A DNA stretch of 64,000 bases, taken from the NCBI RefSeq assembly GCF_001625195.1, contig NC_054390.1, positions 7,289,222 through 7,353,221 on the forward strand, in the 5' to 3' direction. A program made the translations under genes and the position numbers. This document shows positions 1-10,438 of this stretch, one piece after another. Origin of the DNA: Drechmeria coniospora (lineage: Eukaryota; Ascomycota; Sordariomycetes; Hypocreales; Ophiocordycipitaceae). Under the pieces are notes generated by a model. It saw nothing but the letters and a program-made list of their open reading frames with translations. It was not told the DNA's origin and ran no database searches. The first letter of the stretch is position 1, and every line of letters starts with the position of its first letter.

Positions 1-516
1 AACTGATATACATATACAATACGGCCACCGCTCGCATTCTTCTTCACTTCCTTGGGATCCTCATGTTGGCGAGCACTCGGGCAAGAAGCTCCTCCCTGCT
101 GTCATTCCCATGCGGGAACAGGTTCCGCTGGAAAGTGTCAATACGCAGCCAATGGCAACGGAGAAAGTCTTACGGCTTGGAGCCATCTTCTCATCTCATC
201 TCGTGTCCAGCTTTCCGGATTTCCTTGCGGATCCGCTTCTGCGGGAAACAAGTTCCCACCCCAGACTGACCAGGCTGTGGCGGCGACGATGATGCCACCG
301 AATGCTGTTTTGCCACATCAACATCACACCCTCATACCACACTCACCGTCTACTGTAACACACTCACCCAAGACCAGACTCTGTACACATTTTAGACAAA
401 GGCCTTTCAACACGCATCTGCTCGCATTGTCTGGTAACGGAGATGCATTCATACCTTGGACTTCATCGCATTGTCAAGTGACGTCGTCATTGTCTAGGGT
501 AGCCGAGCGGCCGGTT

Positions 517-534
517 GGGGGGGGGGGGGGGGGG
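517..534 (+). repeat. Poly-G run (18 G)
   Basis: Eighteen consecutive G residues, followed by a G-rich segment to about 550. Similar mononucleotide runs occur at 14623-14637 (C), 41057-41074 (G) and 42225-42238 (G). Length may be affected by sequencing or assembly slippage. Confidence 0.95.
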
Positions 535-819
535 TGGAGGAGGATGTGGTATTGATACGAAGACGACGAGTGACCTGAAGCCTCAATTTGTTTCACACGA
601 GGCAAGAGTTGTCTATCCTCACTTTGATGTTCATCAAGATGTTGTGCAGTCGACAAGTGAGTGGGGAGGTGTTCAGGTTCACAAGGCGTCACCGCCACAA
701 TAGCGCCGTGACCTGCGCCACATCTTGGATGGATGCCTAATGTTAAGTACTATTTGGACCCAGCCTATTATTTTGGTCTGCAACCAGTAAGTACATAATA
801 TTGCGTGCAATTAATTACG

Positions 820-876
820 GAGAAATACTCCGTACTGTACGGAGTACGGAGTACATGTACAGTACTTAAGTACTAC
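820..876. repeat. GTAC/TACGGAGTAC island 1
   Basis: A forward and a reverse copy of the ACGGAGTAC word face each other at 827-845, forming a hairpin with 9-bp arms around a single T. A second direct copy follows, then ATGTAC, AGTACTTAAGTACT and similar GTAC-rich words. It is the smallest of the islands described in the findings. Confidence 0.85.
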
Positions 877-1020
877 AGGATGTGAACAGCGTCAGCCACA
901 CCTGGTCCGTGCACGGCGGCCCGCGAAAAACTGCGCACAAAACTATTTCGTGCAAAATCAACCAATTCGCAGTCGTACTCCGTCAAGACCATACCAACAG
1001 TCCCGTTCACTACCGCCAAA

Positions 1021-1451
1021 ATGCCCAAGGAAGTTGGTGATATCAAAAAGGTACGGACTGGCGGCGTACGAAAGCTGCTACCCTGTCAAGCGCTGACTAT
1101 GGACAGTTCATCGAGATCTGCCGTCGGAAGGACGCTTCCTGTACGTATAGCACCGAATCAAACGCAGCCAACGGCGAGCGGACGGATGCGAGGACGAATT
1201 TCTGACCGACTTGACAGCCGCGCGGATCAAGAAGAACAAAAAGGCCAACAACGTCAAGTTCAAGGTCCGCTGCCAGAAGCACCTGTACACGCTGGTGCTC
1301 AAGGACACCGACAAGGCCGAGAAGTTGAAGCAGAGCCTGCCTCCCAGTATGCGACCCAAGACAGACGCCGGCTCGGCGGGGGAAAACGACAACGGTGGAT
1401 TGCTGACGATGGGCAGACCTGCAGATCACCGACGTTTCCAAGAAGAACTAA
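1021..1451 (+). CDS. RPL38: 60S ribosomal protein L38 (eL38)
   Basis: Structural protein of the large ribosomal subunit. I rebuilt four exons: 1021-1050, 1107-1140, 1218-1346 and 1417-1451. The junctions are consensus-like (gtacgg...acag, gtacgt...gacag, gtatgc...gcag) and the product is 75 aa plus stop. The start [10 protein letters not shown] joins [11 protein letters not shown], then [18 protein letters not shown] and [19 protein letters not shown]; the C-terminus is [10 protein letters not shown]. Order, length (family about 70-80 aa) and motifs match eukaryotic eL38 throughout. Three introns in so short a gene are common for fungal ribosomal protein genes. The third intron is in a long open frame, so naive translation reads through it. 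It is convergent with the next gene, 207 bp downstream. Confidence 0.96.
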
Positions 1452-1658
1452 GGGTGGAATGTGGCGAGGGCGATGGAAGTTGTCTGGAGCGTGGGACTAA
1501 GCATGCACCGATAGGCGTCTCGGGATACCTTGCATTTCATGTGCTCTCAGAACGCGCTCGGATAGGATTGAAGAGACCCGATTTGAGACACCACCATGGC
1601 CGGGCCGTGTGGGCCGATTGTCCAGCCGCTTGATCTCGAGGTGAAGTCGCCGTCCGTC

Positions 1659-2288
1659 TCATGCCACTTGCTTGAAGCGACGACGAAGCGTGCGGTCGGA
1701 GAATCGCATGAGCGGCAGCACCCGCTCGTAGGCGATGTCGTCGGTCCAGAAGACGACAAGTTCATCGTCTTCGCACGGCTGCTTCTCGATCCTCCACCCC
1801 GCCCACAACCTGCGTTCCCCCGTTGCGTCAGTGGGCAAGCTGTCCTCGAGGTCGCCATAGGCCTGCTGCAACGACTCCCTCTCGTCCGGGCGGACGCTGA
1901 TGCGGCAGAGGTTGAAGAAGGGCTGGGTCCCAAAGGCCGTCCGCATCTGTGCTCGCTCGCCGGCCGGCGCCATGTGAAACAGTAGAACGGTGTCGCAGCC
2001 TGGTTTGATGTGCTCGGAGAGCATGCCGTTGCAGCTCTGGTTCTCACCACTCCGGATCCACTCCCCGTGGGCCTCGGGGGTGTCCCAGGGCGCGGTGATG
2101 AGCAGCGATGGCGGGTCGGACTCTTCAACGTACATGCTGCTGAGGTTTGCGTTCGGCTCGAGGTTGTGAGGCTGATTGTTGTGGATCCACTCGTCCTGAA
2201 GCTCCTGGCACTCCATCAGCGTCTCGAGAAACTCGAGGTCATCGTGACCACCTCTGAGCTGGAGGATGGCGAGTTCTGTGACGGGCAT
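1659..2288 (-). CDS. Dimeric alpha/beta-barrel (ABM-like) domain protein, unknown function
   Basis: A single-exon frame of 209 aa. I start it at MPVTELAILQLRGG because a beta-strand-like opening follows directly; the frame stays open another 90 codons upstream, but that part is low complexity and unlike the rest. The pattern (hydrophobic strand, an acidic helix around LEFLETLMECQELQDEW, then SLLITAPWDTPEAHGEW) resembles fungal proteins with one or two stress-responsive or antibiotic-biosynthesis-monooxygenase-like barrels. The second half (TVLLFHMAP...FNLCRISVRP...RLWAGWRIE) would be the second barrel. No catalytic residues can be assigned. The fold is inferred from pattern only; the coding call is firmer than the family call. 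Confidence 0.6.
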   Translation of the reverse strand: MPVTELAILQLRGGHDDLEFLETLMECQELQDEWIHNNQPHNLEPNANLSSMYVEESDPPSLLITAPWDTPEAHGEWIRSGENQSCNGMLSEHIKPGCDTVLLFHMAPAGERAQMRTAFGTQPFFNLCRISVRPDERESLQQAYGDLEDSLPTDATGERRLWAGWRIEKQPCEDDELVVFWTDDIAYERVLPLMRFSDRTLRRRFKQVA

Positions 2289-3000
2289 CGCGCCAGAGGG
2301 GGAGGTTGATGAAGGTCGGAAAGTGGCCTGTCGTGCCGAATTCGCTAGTGGAACGTGACGATCCTGTTGGCTTTGACGGAGGGGGGACGATGAGATGAGA
2401 AGATGCGGCGGGACAACCCAACTGCTTTGGCGTACGAAGTCGGGTGCCGTCATACAGTACAATTCCCAACTTCTGCACGGCCACACGGCCATAACGCTTG
2501 CAAGAGGTTCGAGAAGAGATGGGTTCCTGGACCTACTTGTACGTATAAATAGATGCACATCGATTCATATACAGAATGAACTGTCTGTAATGTTTATGCA
2601 TGTATGGAGTACGGAGGACTTTACAAGTAATCGTACTTGCAGTTGTACTGTACAGAAAGTCATAGGTGCCCTTGCACCTTTGACGCCCAGTGCCTGGCGC
2701 TTGATGCAGCAGCGAGAAATAGCCCCCCTACAGGGTAGGCCGATATGGAAGGGTGAGGAGAGGTTCGACGAGAACGAACAACAATGGCTAGGGATGGCCA
2801 CGGCCGAACTTTGACACGGATACTTTGCGAATGGTCAAGAGAGAATGTCGCAGAGCTCGACAAGGTCGGGCGTACCTGTAACGATCATTCCATCTGCATG
2901 GGAGCACCAGAGTCTTCCATAGGCAATGTAAGCGTACCGCGCGAGCGCCAAATATAAAGTTGCTTGTATTCATGGACTGTTCCGCCCCGCACCTTGGCGT
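2289..3000. other. Intergenic region
   Basis: No gene can be supported. It contains the promoter side of the leftward barrel-like protein gene and the degenerate 3' flank of the metalloprotease pseudogene. Short frames are present but show no recognisable motif. Confidence 0.5.
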
Positions 3001-3806
3001 AGAAGTCAACGGCCAAGCGATGATGTGCCGTCTTGTTTTTTCTTGCGGCAGGCAACATTTGCTCCCATCCCCGGATGCATCTAGTCGACGGGTCGGTCCT
3101 CCATCCTGCAGGACAGACGCCGCTGCATATTGGCGCAGAGCCCACCCATTTACACCCTTTACGGGCGCGGAATTTTCGCCACATATAATGCATGCGCTTC
3201 TGCTGGCTGGGCGTCAAGGCAAACCACATTGAGAAGAAGACGTAAAGTCCATGGCGTTGCCGACTGGGACCAGGCCGGGCTTGTCGGGGCAAGTGTCAAG
3301 GCCGACAGGATAGCCAAAAAAAAAGGTCCCTCGCAGCGGGTGTAAGTATCATGCGCAAAGTCGCTTTCGCCTTGGCAGTCGTTCCCTTCAAAGATATGTA
3401 ACAAACCGAGCCAATGCTAGTGGTTGGGACGTATCTTGGATTGCAAGATAATCTTGTGATAATATCTCTTGCTTCTACATAGGATTTTGTTAGGAATTGA
3501 TGGCACTATGCTCGATAATATGCAACGTGCGCTTGGATAAAGGCTCCCAGGTGATTCCGCAATGGCATGTATGTATAGATATCTACTAGATGAGCACTGC
3601 CCCATCGGCCCTCGGAGTGTTGCCATGGGGGGTTAAAGTCGGCGGCTTAGAGTATGGATCGACGCAGCAGCCTGATGGGTCACACGCAGGCTGAGAGGAG
3701 GATTCCCCGAACCACAAAACTTGTTCGGTCCACCAGGACGAGTGCTGATTGCGGGAACGGCGGCAAGTAGCAGTCCCGCGACGAGAGTTGGGATCATAGA
3801 CAGCAT
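3001..3806 (-). pseudogene. Decayed secreted M43B (pappalysin-like) metalloprotease with C-terminal Cys module
   Basis: Read leftward from ATG 3806: a signal peptide (MLSMIPTLVAGLLLAAVPAIS), then FCGSGNPP...THQAAA, which matches the CGxGxP...AAH start of the intact M43 protein at 5623-6647. Next come YLYIHAIAES (about 3573-3544), HWLGLLHIFEGNDCQGE (about 3416-3366), DTCPDKPGLVPVGNAMDF (about 3297-3244) and LTPSQQKRMHYMWRKFR (about 3224-3168). These follow the M43B order: zinc site, calcium/disulfide region, Met-turn and C-terminal helix. Breaks: a stop (TAG, 3417-3419) replaces the HExxG part of HExxHxxGxxH; a frame change lies at the A9/T9 run 3316-3324; another lies near 3228-3240; the central region looks shortened. 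A Cys module, CKWVGSAPICSGVCPAGW (about 3156-3100), follows directly, then a further frame change into GDGSKCC. Exact ends are uncertain. Confidence 0.8.
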
Positions 3807-5622
3807 GGTGGCGAAAATGGCGTTGGACGTTGTAAGCAAAGTACAGGACGTTCTCAGAAAAACCAACACATGGCTCTTAACAGAACTAGTACTGCACGCA
3901 CTGCACTGTGCCCAAGGTGCGTTAAGCAGTACGAGTACTGCCCGTGGCCGTGCGGGCGCATCGACTCCCATGTGCATGCAACTGAATTTATCTGTAAGTA
4001 CGGAGTATTACTGAAGTACGGAGTACTCCGTACTTACTGCATTTATTATTCATACTTTGTACTTGTATGGTAATACTCGTCGATGTGCTACCATCAGCTA
4101 TGACCAACAGTTATACATGTACGGAGTACTGTACGGAGTAAGTACTTGAACTGTACTTACAGTAACTTAAGCACATACCACACCAACGCTTTGTGCATGT
4201 CCTGCTTGACGAGACGCATCCACCACTTGACGAAATGAACGAGGTAACAATACGGAGTACAGATGGATTACCGTCGGAGGACTCCGTACGCAGTATGGAG
4301 TAGGTGTAAGTACATGTACTCCGTCTCCGTACAAGTAGTAGGAATGGAAGGGTCGCAATTTCGGGTGGGGGGCGATTATGTGCCGTAATAGCAGACCAAG
4401 ATACTTCACCATTCCTGCAGAGGCTGACGAGTCATTAATTACTTGTACTCCGTACAGAACAAGAAGTAATTATAATTACAGTAAGTAGGTGCACTTAGGT
4501 ACAAGTAAGTACATGCAAGTGTACAGGTAAGTACTTAATGTACTGTAAGTAATACGGAGTACAGTGCGGAGTACAAATAAGTGTGCTTGTACTCCGTATG
4601 TACAGTACTTGTGCTCTCAAATCCATGTGCTGTATTAATACTTGTCAATAGTATTAGTACTGTACTGTACGGAGTACTTACTGTACTTATATGCGTCCAA
4701 TTCTAGCGACACTCGCGCCTACCTACTTCCAGTGCAGCATGCAAGTACATGTACAAGTAAGTACGGTGTAAGTACTCCGTAGTTGTACTTACTACCTACC
4801 TAGGTACTTACTTTAAGTCCTTGTGTTGTTGCAACGTCTTGCTGGGAAGCCCTGGCGACCCGAAAGCGTACTTGCTGTAACCAAGGGCGCCAAGTCGACC
4901 CCCACGATTGTTGGTGGTATGAGCGCCTAGAGAGTGCATTTTATTTATTATTCCATAGCCTCTGCCATTCGACACCTCCAAGCAAACTACAACTAGTAAG
5001 CAAGTGGGCATGGGAGGTTTCTGGTAAGTATTTCAAGTAGAAGACTTCCAGAACTTCCAGAAGCCAAAAAAAAAACCCCCAAAAAAACCTGCGGGCCTCC
5101 GCCATCGGGCACCTCCAAGCATCAAGTAAGCGTGCGTGGTAGGTAAGCAGCCATCGTATGCTGTACTTGCGGAAGTGCTGTAACCAAGGAAGCTCCTGAA
5201 AGGGTGCAAACGAGCGAGCGCAGCGCAAGTACTTACTTCAGTAAGTAGTTGTCGGTTCTCCTCCGGTGAAGGTCAAAGGTGGGGAGCGTCGCCATGGAAG
5301 GCGGTGATCCGCTGCGGAGTGCAGCTACAGTCAGGATCGCGCACCCAGGAATTCTCGTCCTTGCGGGTAACGTGGAACGGACTTCCCAAGCATGTCTATA
5401 TCGTTTCCACCGTGGCATTATCCGAACCGAAGCAGGCCCGAGCATGCTGCAAATGGATTGCGTACGTACCGTGCAAGTACTCATTGTTATAAATGGCGCG
5501 TAGGCGCAAAGTCGCAGACGTGCCTCCCGAAATAGCAAAGACAGGAGAGGCCACTCTCGCGCTTCCTACGGCCCCTTTGGCCATCTCTCGAAGTGCTCGA
5601 ATCATCCGTCTATCCCTTCATC
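3807..5622. other. Gene-free, GTAC-rich intergenic block
   Basis: No gene supported. From 3990 to 4805 it is dominated by the GTAC island listed separately. From 4860 to 5230 there are degenerate direct duplications: a GCCTCYGCCAT...CACCTCCAAGCA segment at about 4959 and again at about 5094, and GCTGTAACCAAGG at about 4874 and about 5174. The last 150 bases are the upstream region of the M43 metalloprotease. Confidence 0.6.
3990..4805. repeat. GTAC/TACGGAGTAC island 2
   Basis: About a dozen copies of TACGGAG or its complement CTCCGTA can be read here, for example near 4007, 4017, 4025, 4120, 4132, 4251, 4447, 4555, 4590, 4670 and 4778. They sit in a background of AAGTAC, GTACTT and AGTAAGTAC words. 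At 4014-4035 a forward and a reverse copy abut to form a perfect 22-bp palindrome. No open reading frame of note crosses it. Confidence 0.85.
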
Positions 5623-6647
5623 ATGCTCTCCTTGACGCTCCATCTTCTCGTTGCGCTTGCAGCCGCAGCCGCCGGAGCCGCCTCTCCGGAACAATCCATG
5701 GGCTTTGCCTGCGGCGCGGGCATGCCTTCCAATCAGCTGATCGCAGCTCACGAATTTTATTCCCAACACAAGGGTGCCGCCCGTCGCAGCCAAGGCCCGC
5801 CAAAGGTCAAGGTTGCCGTATGGCTTCACGTCATCGCATCATCCGTCAAAAGCGAAACGGGCAGGATGACGGTAACAACCGGAGGCCCGCGGGTGGAATG
5901 TGCATCCCGATGCTGGTGTGCTGACGTGGGCCCAGATCAACACGATGAAAAAACAGTTGGCACTTCTCAACAGCGACTTTGCCAAGACCGGTTTCTCCTT
6001 CTACCTCAAGGCTTTCGATCGGACCTTTAATCATCGGTGGGCGCAAGGGTTGGACAAGCCTACCATGAAGAGCGCCCTCCACAAGGGAAAGATGGACACT
6101 CTAAACGTCTACGTCGTCGAGCGGGTAGAGTACAACAGTTCGGCCATCGTGGGCGAATGCGCGCTGCCCAGCCATGGCCTCGGATACCGAGACGGCATAG
6201 TCATCAACGTGAGCACCGTTCCTAGGGGCCGCGACAACAGGAATCGCATCAGATTCGGGCGGACCCTCACGCACGAGACTGGCCACTGGCTTGGCCTGCT
6301 GCATCCGTTTCACGCTCAACAATGCGGCGTCGACGGCGATTACGTCGACGATACTCCGCCTCAAGCGCATCCCTCTCGCGAGTGCGGCCAATCGTCCAGC
6401 TGCACCGGACCCGAGACGGCCGTCGTCGATAACATTATGGATTATTACCCAGAGTCCGTTGCCCCGATTCGAGCCGGGACGAAGAGACGAGGCTGACTGG
6501 CATGATAGTGCATGCAGACTGCACTTTACACCCGGCCAGGTTGCTCGGATGCACGAGCTGTGGAAGGTATTTCGCGACCCAGATTCCTCCGTACGGAGGA
6601 GCAGCGCCGAGGACAGCGTGAAAAGCTTTTTGAACAACATCTTGTAA
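5623..6647 (+). CDS. Secreted M43B (pappalysin-like) zinc metalloprotease, MEP1-type
   Basis: Predicted extracellular zinc endopeptidase. Three exons, 5623-5871, 5936-6453 and 6509-6647, give 301 aa. The introns (64 and 55 nt) have gtaaca...cccag and gtccgt...atag borders; splicing restores the reading DYYPDAC...FTPGQVARM. A signal peptide (MLSLTLHLLVALAAAAAGAAS) precedes a mature region starting near FACGAGMPSNQL. The zinc motif HExxHxxGxxH is intact at residues 196-206 (HETGHWLGLLH), with the Met-turn NIMDY around M251 and the C-terminal FTPGQVARM helix. Cysteines lie at the positions expected for fungal MEP1-like enzymes. The tail after VFRD (SSVRRSSAEDS) contains a perfect 14-bp TACGGAG palindrome at 6586-6599. 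A decayed relative lies 1.8 kb upstream on the other strand. Family known for secreted virulence or nutrient proteases; role here inferred. Confidence 0.93.
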
Positions 6648-7589
6648 AGGACGACGCCGCCTTTCACTTTGGGTAGCAAGCGAGGTATTGTAAATGTTTC
6701 TGCGCATGTATTTTGATCATGGCCATCGTCGCGACATGAACGAACGCCGCCATCCACCACCGAATTGGTGACCTCATAGACTTTGTTCTACTCTTGCATT
6801 TCACTCTTCGCCGAGACCTTCCGTGCGCACGCTGCGTTCCTTCGTGACCCTTGCCCAATCCTGCTGCAAGGTCGCGTTACCGTTGTCGCTTCGGTGCGGG
6901 CGAGGCTGCGGATGTCTGTACGGAGTACTGTGCTAGGCACCATGCATGCCGTGCGTGCAGCATAAGTACAGGTTCTCTGCAGACCGCAGCCCACGCATGC
7001 GTGCATGCGGCACTCGCCACCTGTCCGAGTAGCCGTATCCGTATTCGTTCTCGCGCTGCCGATGTTTGGCGATACTCGAGCCGCCTAGGGTGAGATACTG
7101 CTAATGCCAGCCGGGAGTAACTACCAGTGCCGATGCTGTCTGTTGGTCCATCGCTCCATGCGCATCGTCACACCGTACTTTGCCCTCTCGACTCTGACCA
7201 AGGTCATTTCTTCCAGGCACCTTTGGATCGGGGTCAGCCCATGCTCGAGCGCAACACTGTACTTTCATACGAGACGCCTCCACCTCGCGCGCTTTTATTA
7301 TTCCAATCGAAGCCCCGTCATGAATCACCACGATTGCACATGCCGATCTGCCGCCTTACGACCACGGCTGGCTACGAACCGCTCAGCAACGTTCCGCACC
7401 ATGCCTTGGCCGTCACGCTGCCATGCAGATGGTTGTGCAGGCCCCCCTCAAAATTCAATATCCCATAGCTAGGTGCACATGTGTGTGTGCCAAGTACGTA
7501 ACTTATAGGCATGCGGACCAGTCAAAGCGTATGGCTTGCTCTATCGATCGCACTCGATTGGAGAACTGCCCGAGAATGCATGTCCATGT

Positions 7590-8480
7590 ATTACTTACGA
7601 AGTACTCCGTACATACTCCGTATGGCAAGTATACTTACGTTGTACTTGTGGGGGTTCAGGTAAGTAAGTAAGTAATAAGTACTAACAAGTTTTGATACGA
7701 CTTGATTGCCCATTTAAGTATACTTATGTACATCATATGTACAAGCAAGTGCAGTAAAACTTGTGCAGCACAGGCGGGTGTACAAGCCCTCCTCCATATT
7801 ACCTTGTAGGTACCTGGCAGGTTTACTCAATAGCACGTACTTGTGTAAGTACTGGTAGCAATGCGTTGGCAGAGCCTACATTAATACAATACTCCGTAGG
7901 CACTTAAGCAGGTACGCAACCGGCAGGTGCGTGGGGCCGAATTTACAGTACATGTATGTACTTAAGTAAGTACTCCGTACTCTGGTAAATACGGCTGCGA
8001 CCACAAGTATTGCAAGTATGTACAGTACCCACCAGGTACCTAGTAATTACTTCTTGTAGGTGCTGGGTACTAACCTAGTAAGTACCACTTGTACAGAGTA
8101 TTAAGTACGTACTGCACTGAGCATTCGTGCAGCCCATGTGTGCCAATACTACAGGACCTGCACTGCATTACTTAGGTACTATAGGTGCCTGAAGCGATGT
8201 TCCGAGTACAAGTACTCTGAAGGTGTGTACACCTACGGAGTAATTACTTGTATTAAAGTACCTACAGTATGTACTTACGTTGTACAGTATCGGTGTTGGT
8301 ACGGAGTACAGTATCGGTGTTGGTACGGAGTACAGTACAAGTATAATTCCACAGTGCTCGCACTCCGTACGGTAGAGTCATCTGCCATTCGCCAAACTAC
8401 TGTACTGTACAAACAAGTACCTACCTGTGCTGGCAAGTACTTCCTTGCTTATCTGTTCATGTACTTAAGTAAGTACTTAC
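7590..8480. repeat. GTAC/TACGGAGTAC island 3
   Basis: Copies of ACTCCGTA or TACGGAG occur near 7605, 7616, 7891, 7973, 8235, 8302, 8326 and 8363, amid AAGTACTTA, GGTACCTA and AGTAAGTAAGTAAG words. It includes the 24-bp tandem duplication at 8282-8329. Average base composition is visibly more AT-rich than the flanking coding DNA. Confidence 0.85.
8282..8338 (+). repeat. 24-bp tandem repeat containing TACGGAG
   Basis: The 24-bp unit starting GTACAGTATCGGTGTTGG and ending TACGGA occurs twice without mismatch (8282-8305, 8306-8329), followed by the first nine bases of a third copy. It shows local tandem amplification inside a GTAC island. Confidence 0.95.
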
Positions 8481-8896
8481 TTATCTTCACAAGTACCGCA
8501 CTCTGTCTGATCCTCGTTACGGAAGCCCACGCGCGGGGACCCCTCACCCCTACAACCCCCTCCCCGGCAAGCCCCTCGTTTTTGATTATTTTTTTATCAA
8601 TTATTCCCGGCCGACATCCATCCGCGTCCGCATCCAGGTCCATACCCACCTCCACGTCCGAGTTCAACCAAGCCCGACCGTCTGCCTCTTGTCTAGCTCC
8701 CGGCCTTACGACGAGACAACCGTGCCGGCAACGATAGGACACGCCGCCTCGCATCGAAAGGCAACAAACGTTTCAAGCGCGAGGCGATAGATCGGGAGAC
8801 ACAGACCCGACGGACGACGTTGGCAGGCGCTTGACCGTCATCCTCGACGCAAAGGAACGAGCCAACAACAACCCATACCGCCTTGCCCGTCTGATC

Positions 8897-10438
8897 ATGG
8901 TCGACGCCGCCAGGCCGACCGATGAGACGGCCCAACTGAATGGCGACGGTCCTCTTGCTTGCCGCCCCAGCATGGATCGAAGAAACTCGAACCCGATGGC
9001 GCCGGCCTTCATGGTCTCCGCCCCCGGCAAGGTCATCGTCTTTGGCGAGCACTCGGTCGTCCACGCCAAGGTTCGTCGTTGACGCGTCCGAGAGTCTGTC
9101 CCGCCGCCGTCGTTGCTTTCCTGCTCACCACCCGTCCCGTCGTCCCCTTTCCAGGCCGCCATTGCCGCCGCCATCTCGCTGCGCTCCTACCTCCACGTCA
9201 CGACCCTCTCCAAGTCGAAGCGCACCGTCGCCCTTCGCTTCCCCGACATCGACCTCGTCCAATCGTGGAACATCGACGGCCTGCCCTGGTCCGTCTTCCA
9301 GCAGCCGTCCAAGAAGAAGTCGTACTACTCCCTCGTCACCGAGCTCGACCCCGACCTCGTCGCCGCCCTCCAGCCTCACATCGCCCTCGTCTCGCCCGAC
9401 CAGCCGGACGACATCCGCAAGGTGCACCGCAACTCCGCCTCCGCCTTCCTCTACCTGTTCCTCTCTCTCGGATCGCCCTCCTTCCCCGGCTGCCTCTACA
9501 CCCTCCGATCGACGATACCCATCAGCGCCGGCCTCGGCAGCAGCGCCTCCATCTCCGTCTGCCTCGCCGCGGCGCTGCTGATCCAAGTCCGGACCCTGTC
9601 CGGCCCCCACCCCGATCAGCCGCCCGAGGAGGCCCGGCTGCAGATCGAGCGCATCAACCGCTGGGCTTTCGTCTCCGAGATGTGCATACACGGGAACCCC
9701 TCGGGCGTCGACAACACCGTCGCCACCCAGGGCAAGGCCGTCGTCTTTCAGCGGAGGGACTACTCGAAACCGCCCGCGGTGCGACCCCTCTGGGACTTCC
9801 CCGAGCTTCCCCTGCTCCTGATCGATACGAAGCAGGCCAAGTCTACCTTGCACGAGGTCGCCAAGGTCGCCAAGCTCAAGGAAGCCCACCCGAAGCTGGT
9901 GGGCTCCATCTTGGACGCCATGGACAAGGTTACCGGTGCCGCCGCCCAAGTCCTTGCCGACGACGACTTTGATGAACGAGACGAGTCCAGCTTGAGAAAG
10001 GTCGGCGAGCTCATGACCATCAACCATGGCCTGTTGGTCTCGCTCGGCGTGTCGCATCCCCGCCTCGAGAGGATACGCGAGCTCGTCGATCATCAGGGCA
10101 TCGGCTGGACCAAGCTCACCGGCGCTGGCGGCGGCGGCTGCTCCATCACTCTGCTGCGACCCGGCGTGCCGGAGGATAAGCTTCGTAAGCTGGACGAGCA
10201 ACTCGAGGCCGAGAATTACCAAAAATTCAGCACGACCCTCGGCGGCGATGGCGTCGGCGTTCTCTGGCCTGCCATCCTCAAGAACGGCACGGCCGAGGAT
10301 GACGAGGGCGGCATGGAGATTGATTTGCAACACTTTCTCAACGCAGAAGGCACCGACGGTGTCGAGAGGCTGGTCGGCGTCCACGGCCACGGCGGTGAGA
10401 GGGAGGGATGGAAATTCTGGCGCGTCGAGAGCAAGTAG
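8897..10438 (+). CDS. ERG12: Mevalonate kinase
   Basis: GHMP-family kinase that phosphorylates mevalonate with ATP in the cytosol, an early step toward isoprenoids and ergosterol. Two exons, 8897-9070 and 9155-10438 (intron gttcgt...ttccag, phase 0), give 485 aa. The intron splits the first motif: FMVSAPGKVIVFGEHSVVHAK is joined to AAIAAAISLRSYL. The glycine-rich ATP loop is TIPISAGLGSSA (residues 178-189) and the third GHMP motif is KLTGAGGGGCS (about 378-388). Length is slightly above the usual 400-460 aa, owing to an N-terminal leader and a tail after FSTTLGGDGVG that ends GWKFWRVESK. I chose ATG 8897; an in-frame ATG at 8831 would add 22 residues. A long antisense frame over this gene is a GC-bias shadow. 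Confidence 0.96.

Larger units (their letters stand above)
1..1020. other. Intergenic region upstream of RPL38
   Basis: No convincing gene was found; the short overlapping reading frames here lack family-like composition. The stretch holds an 18-G homopolymer at 517-534 and a small cluster of the TACGGAGTAC word at 820-856. The last 150 bases form the likely promoter and 5' UTR of the ribosomal protein gene that follows. Confidence 0.6.
6648..8896. other. Gene-free intergenic block with GTAC island 3
   Basis: No gene supported between the M43 protease and ERG12. From 6650 to about 7500 it is ordinary unique sequence with one TACGGAGTAC copy near 6919. From about 7590 to 8480 it is GTAC-rich. 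From 8500 to 8896 it is pyrimidine-rich and likely the ERG12 promoter and 5' UTR. Confidence 0.55.
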
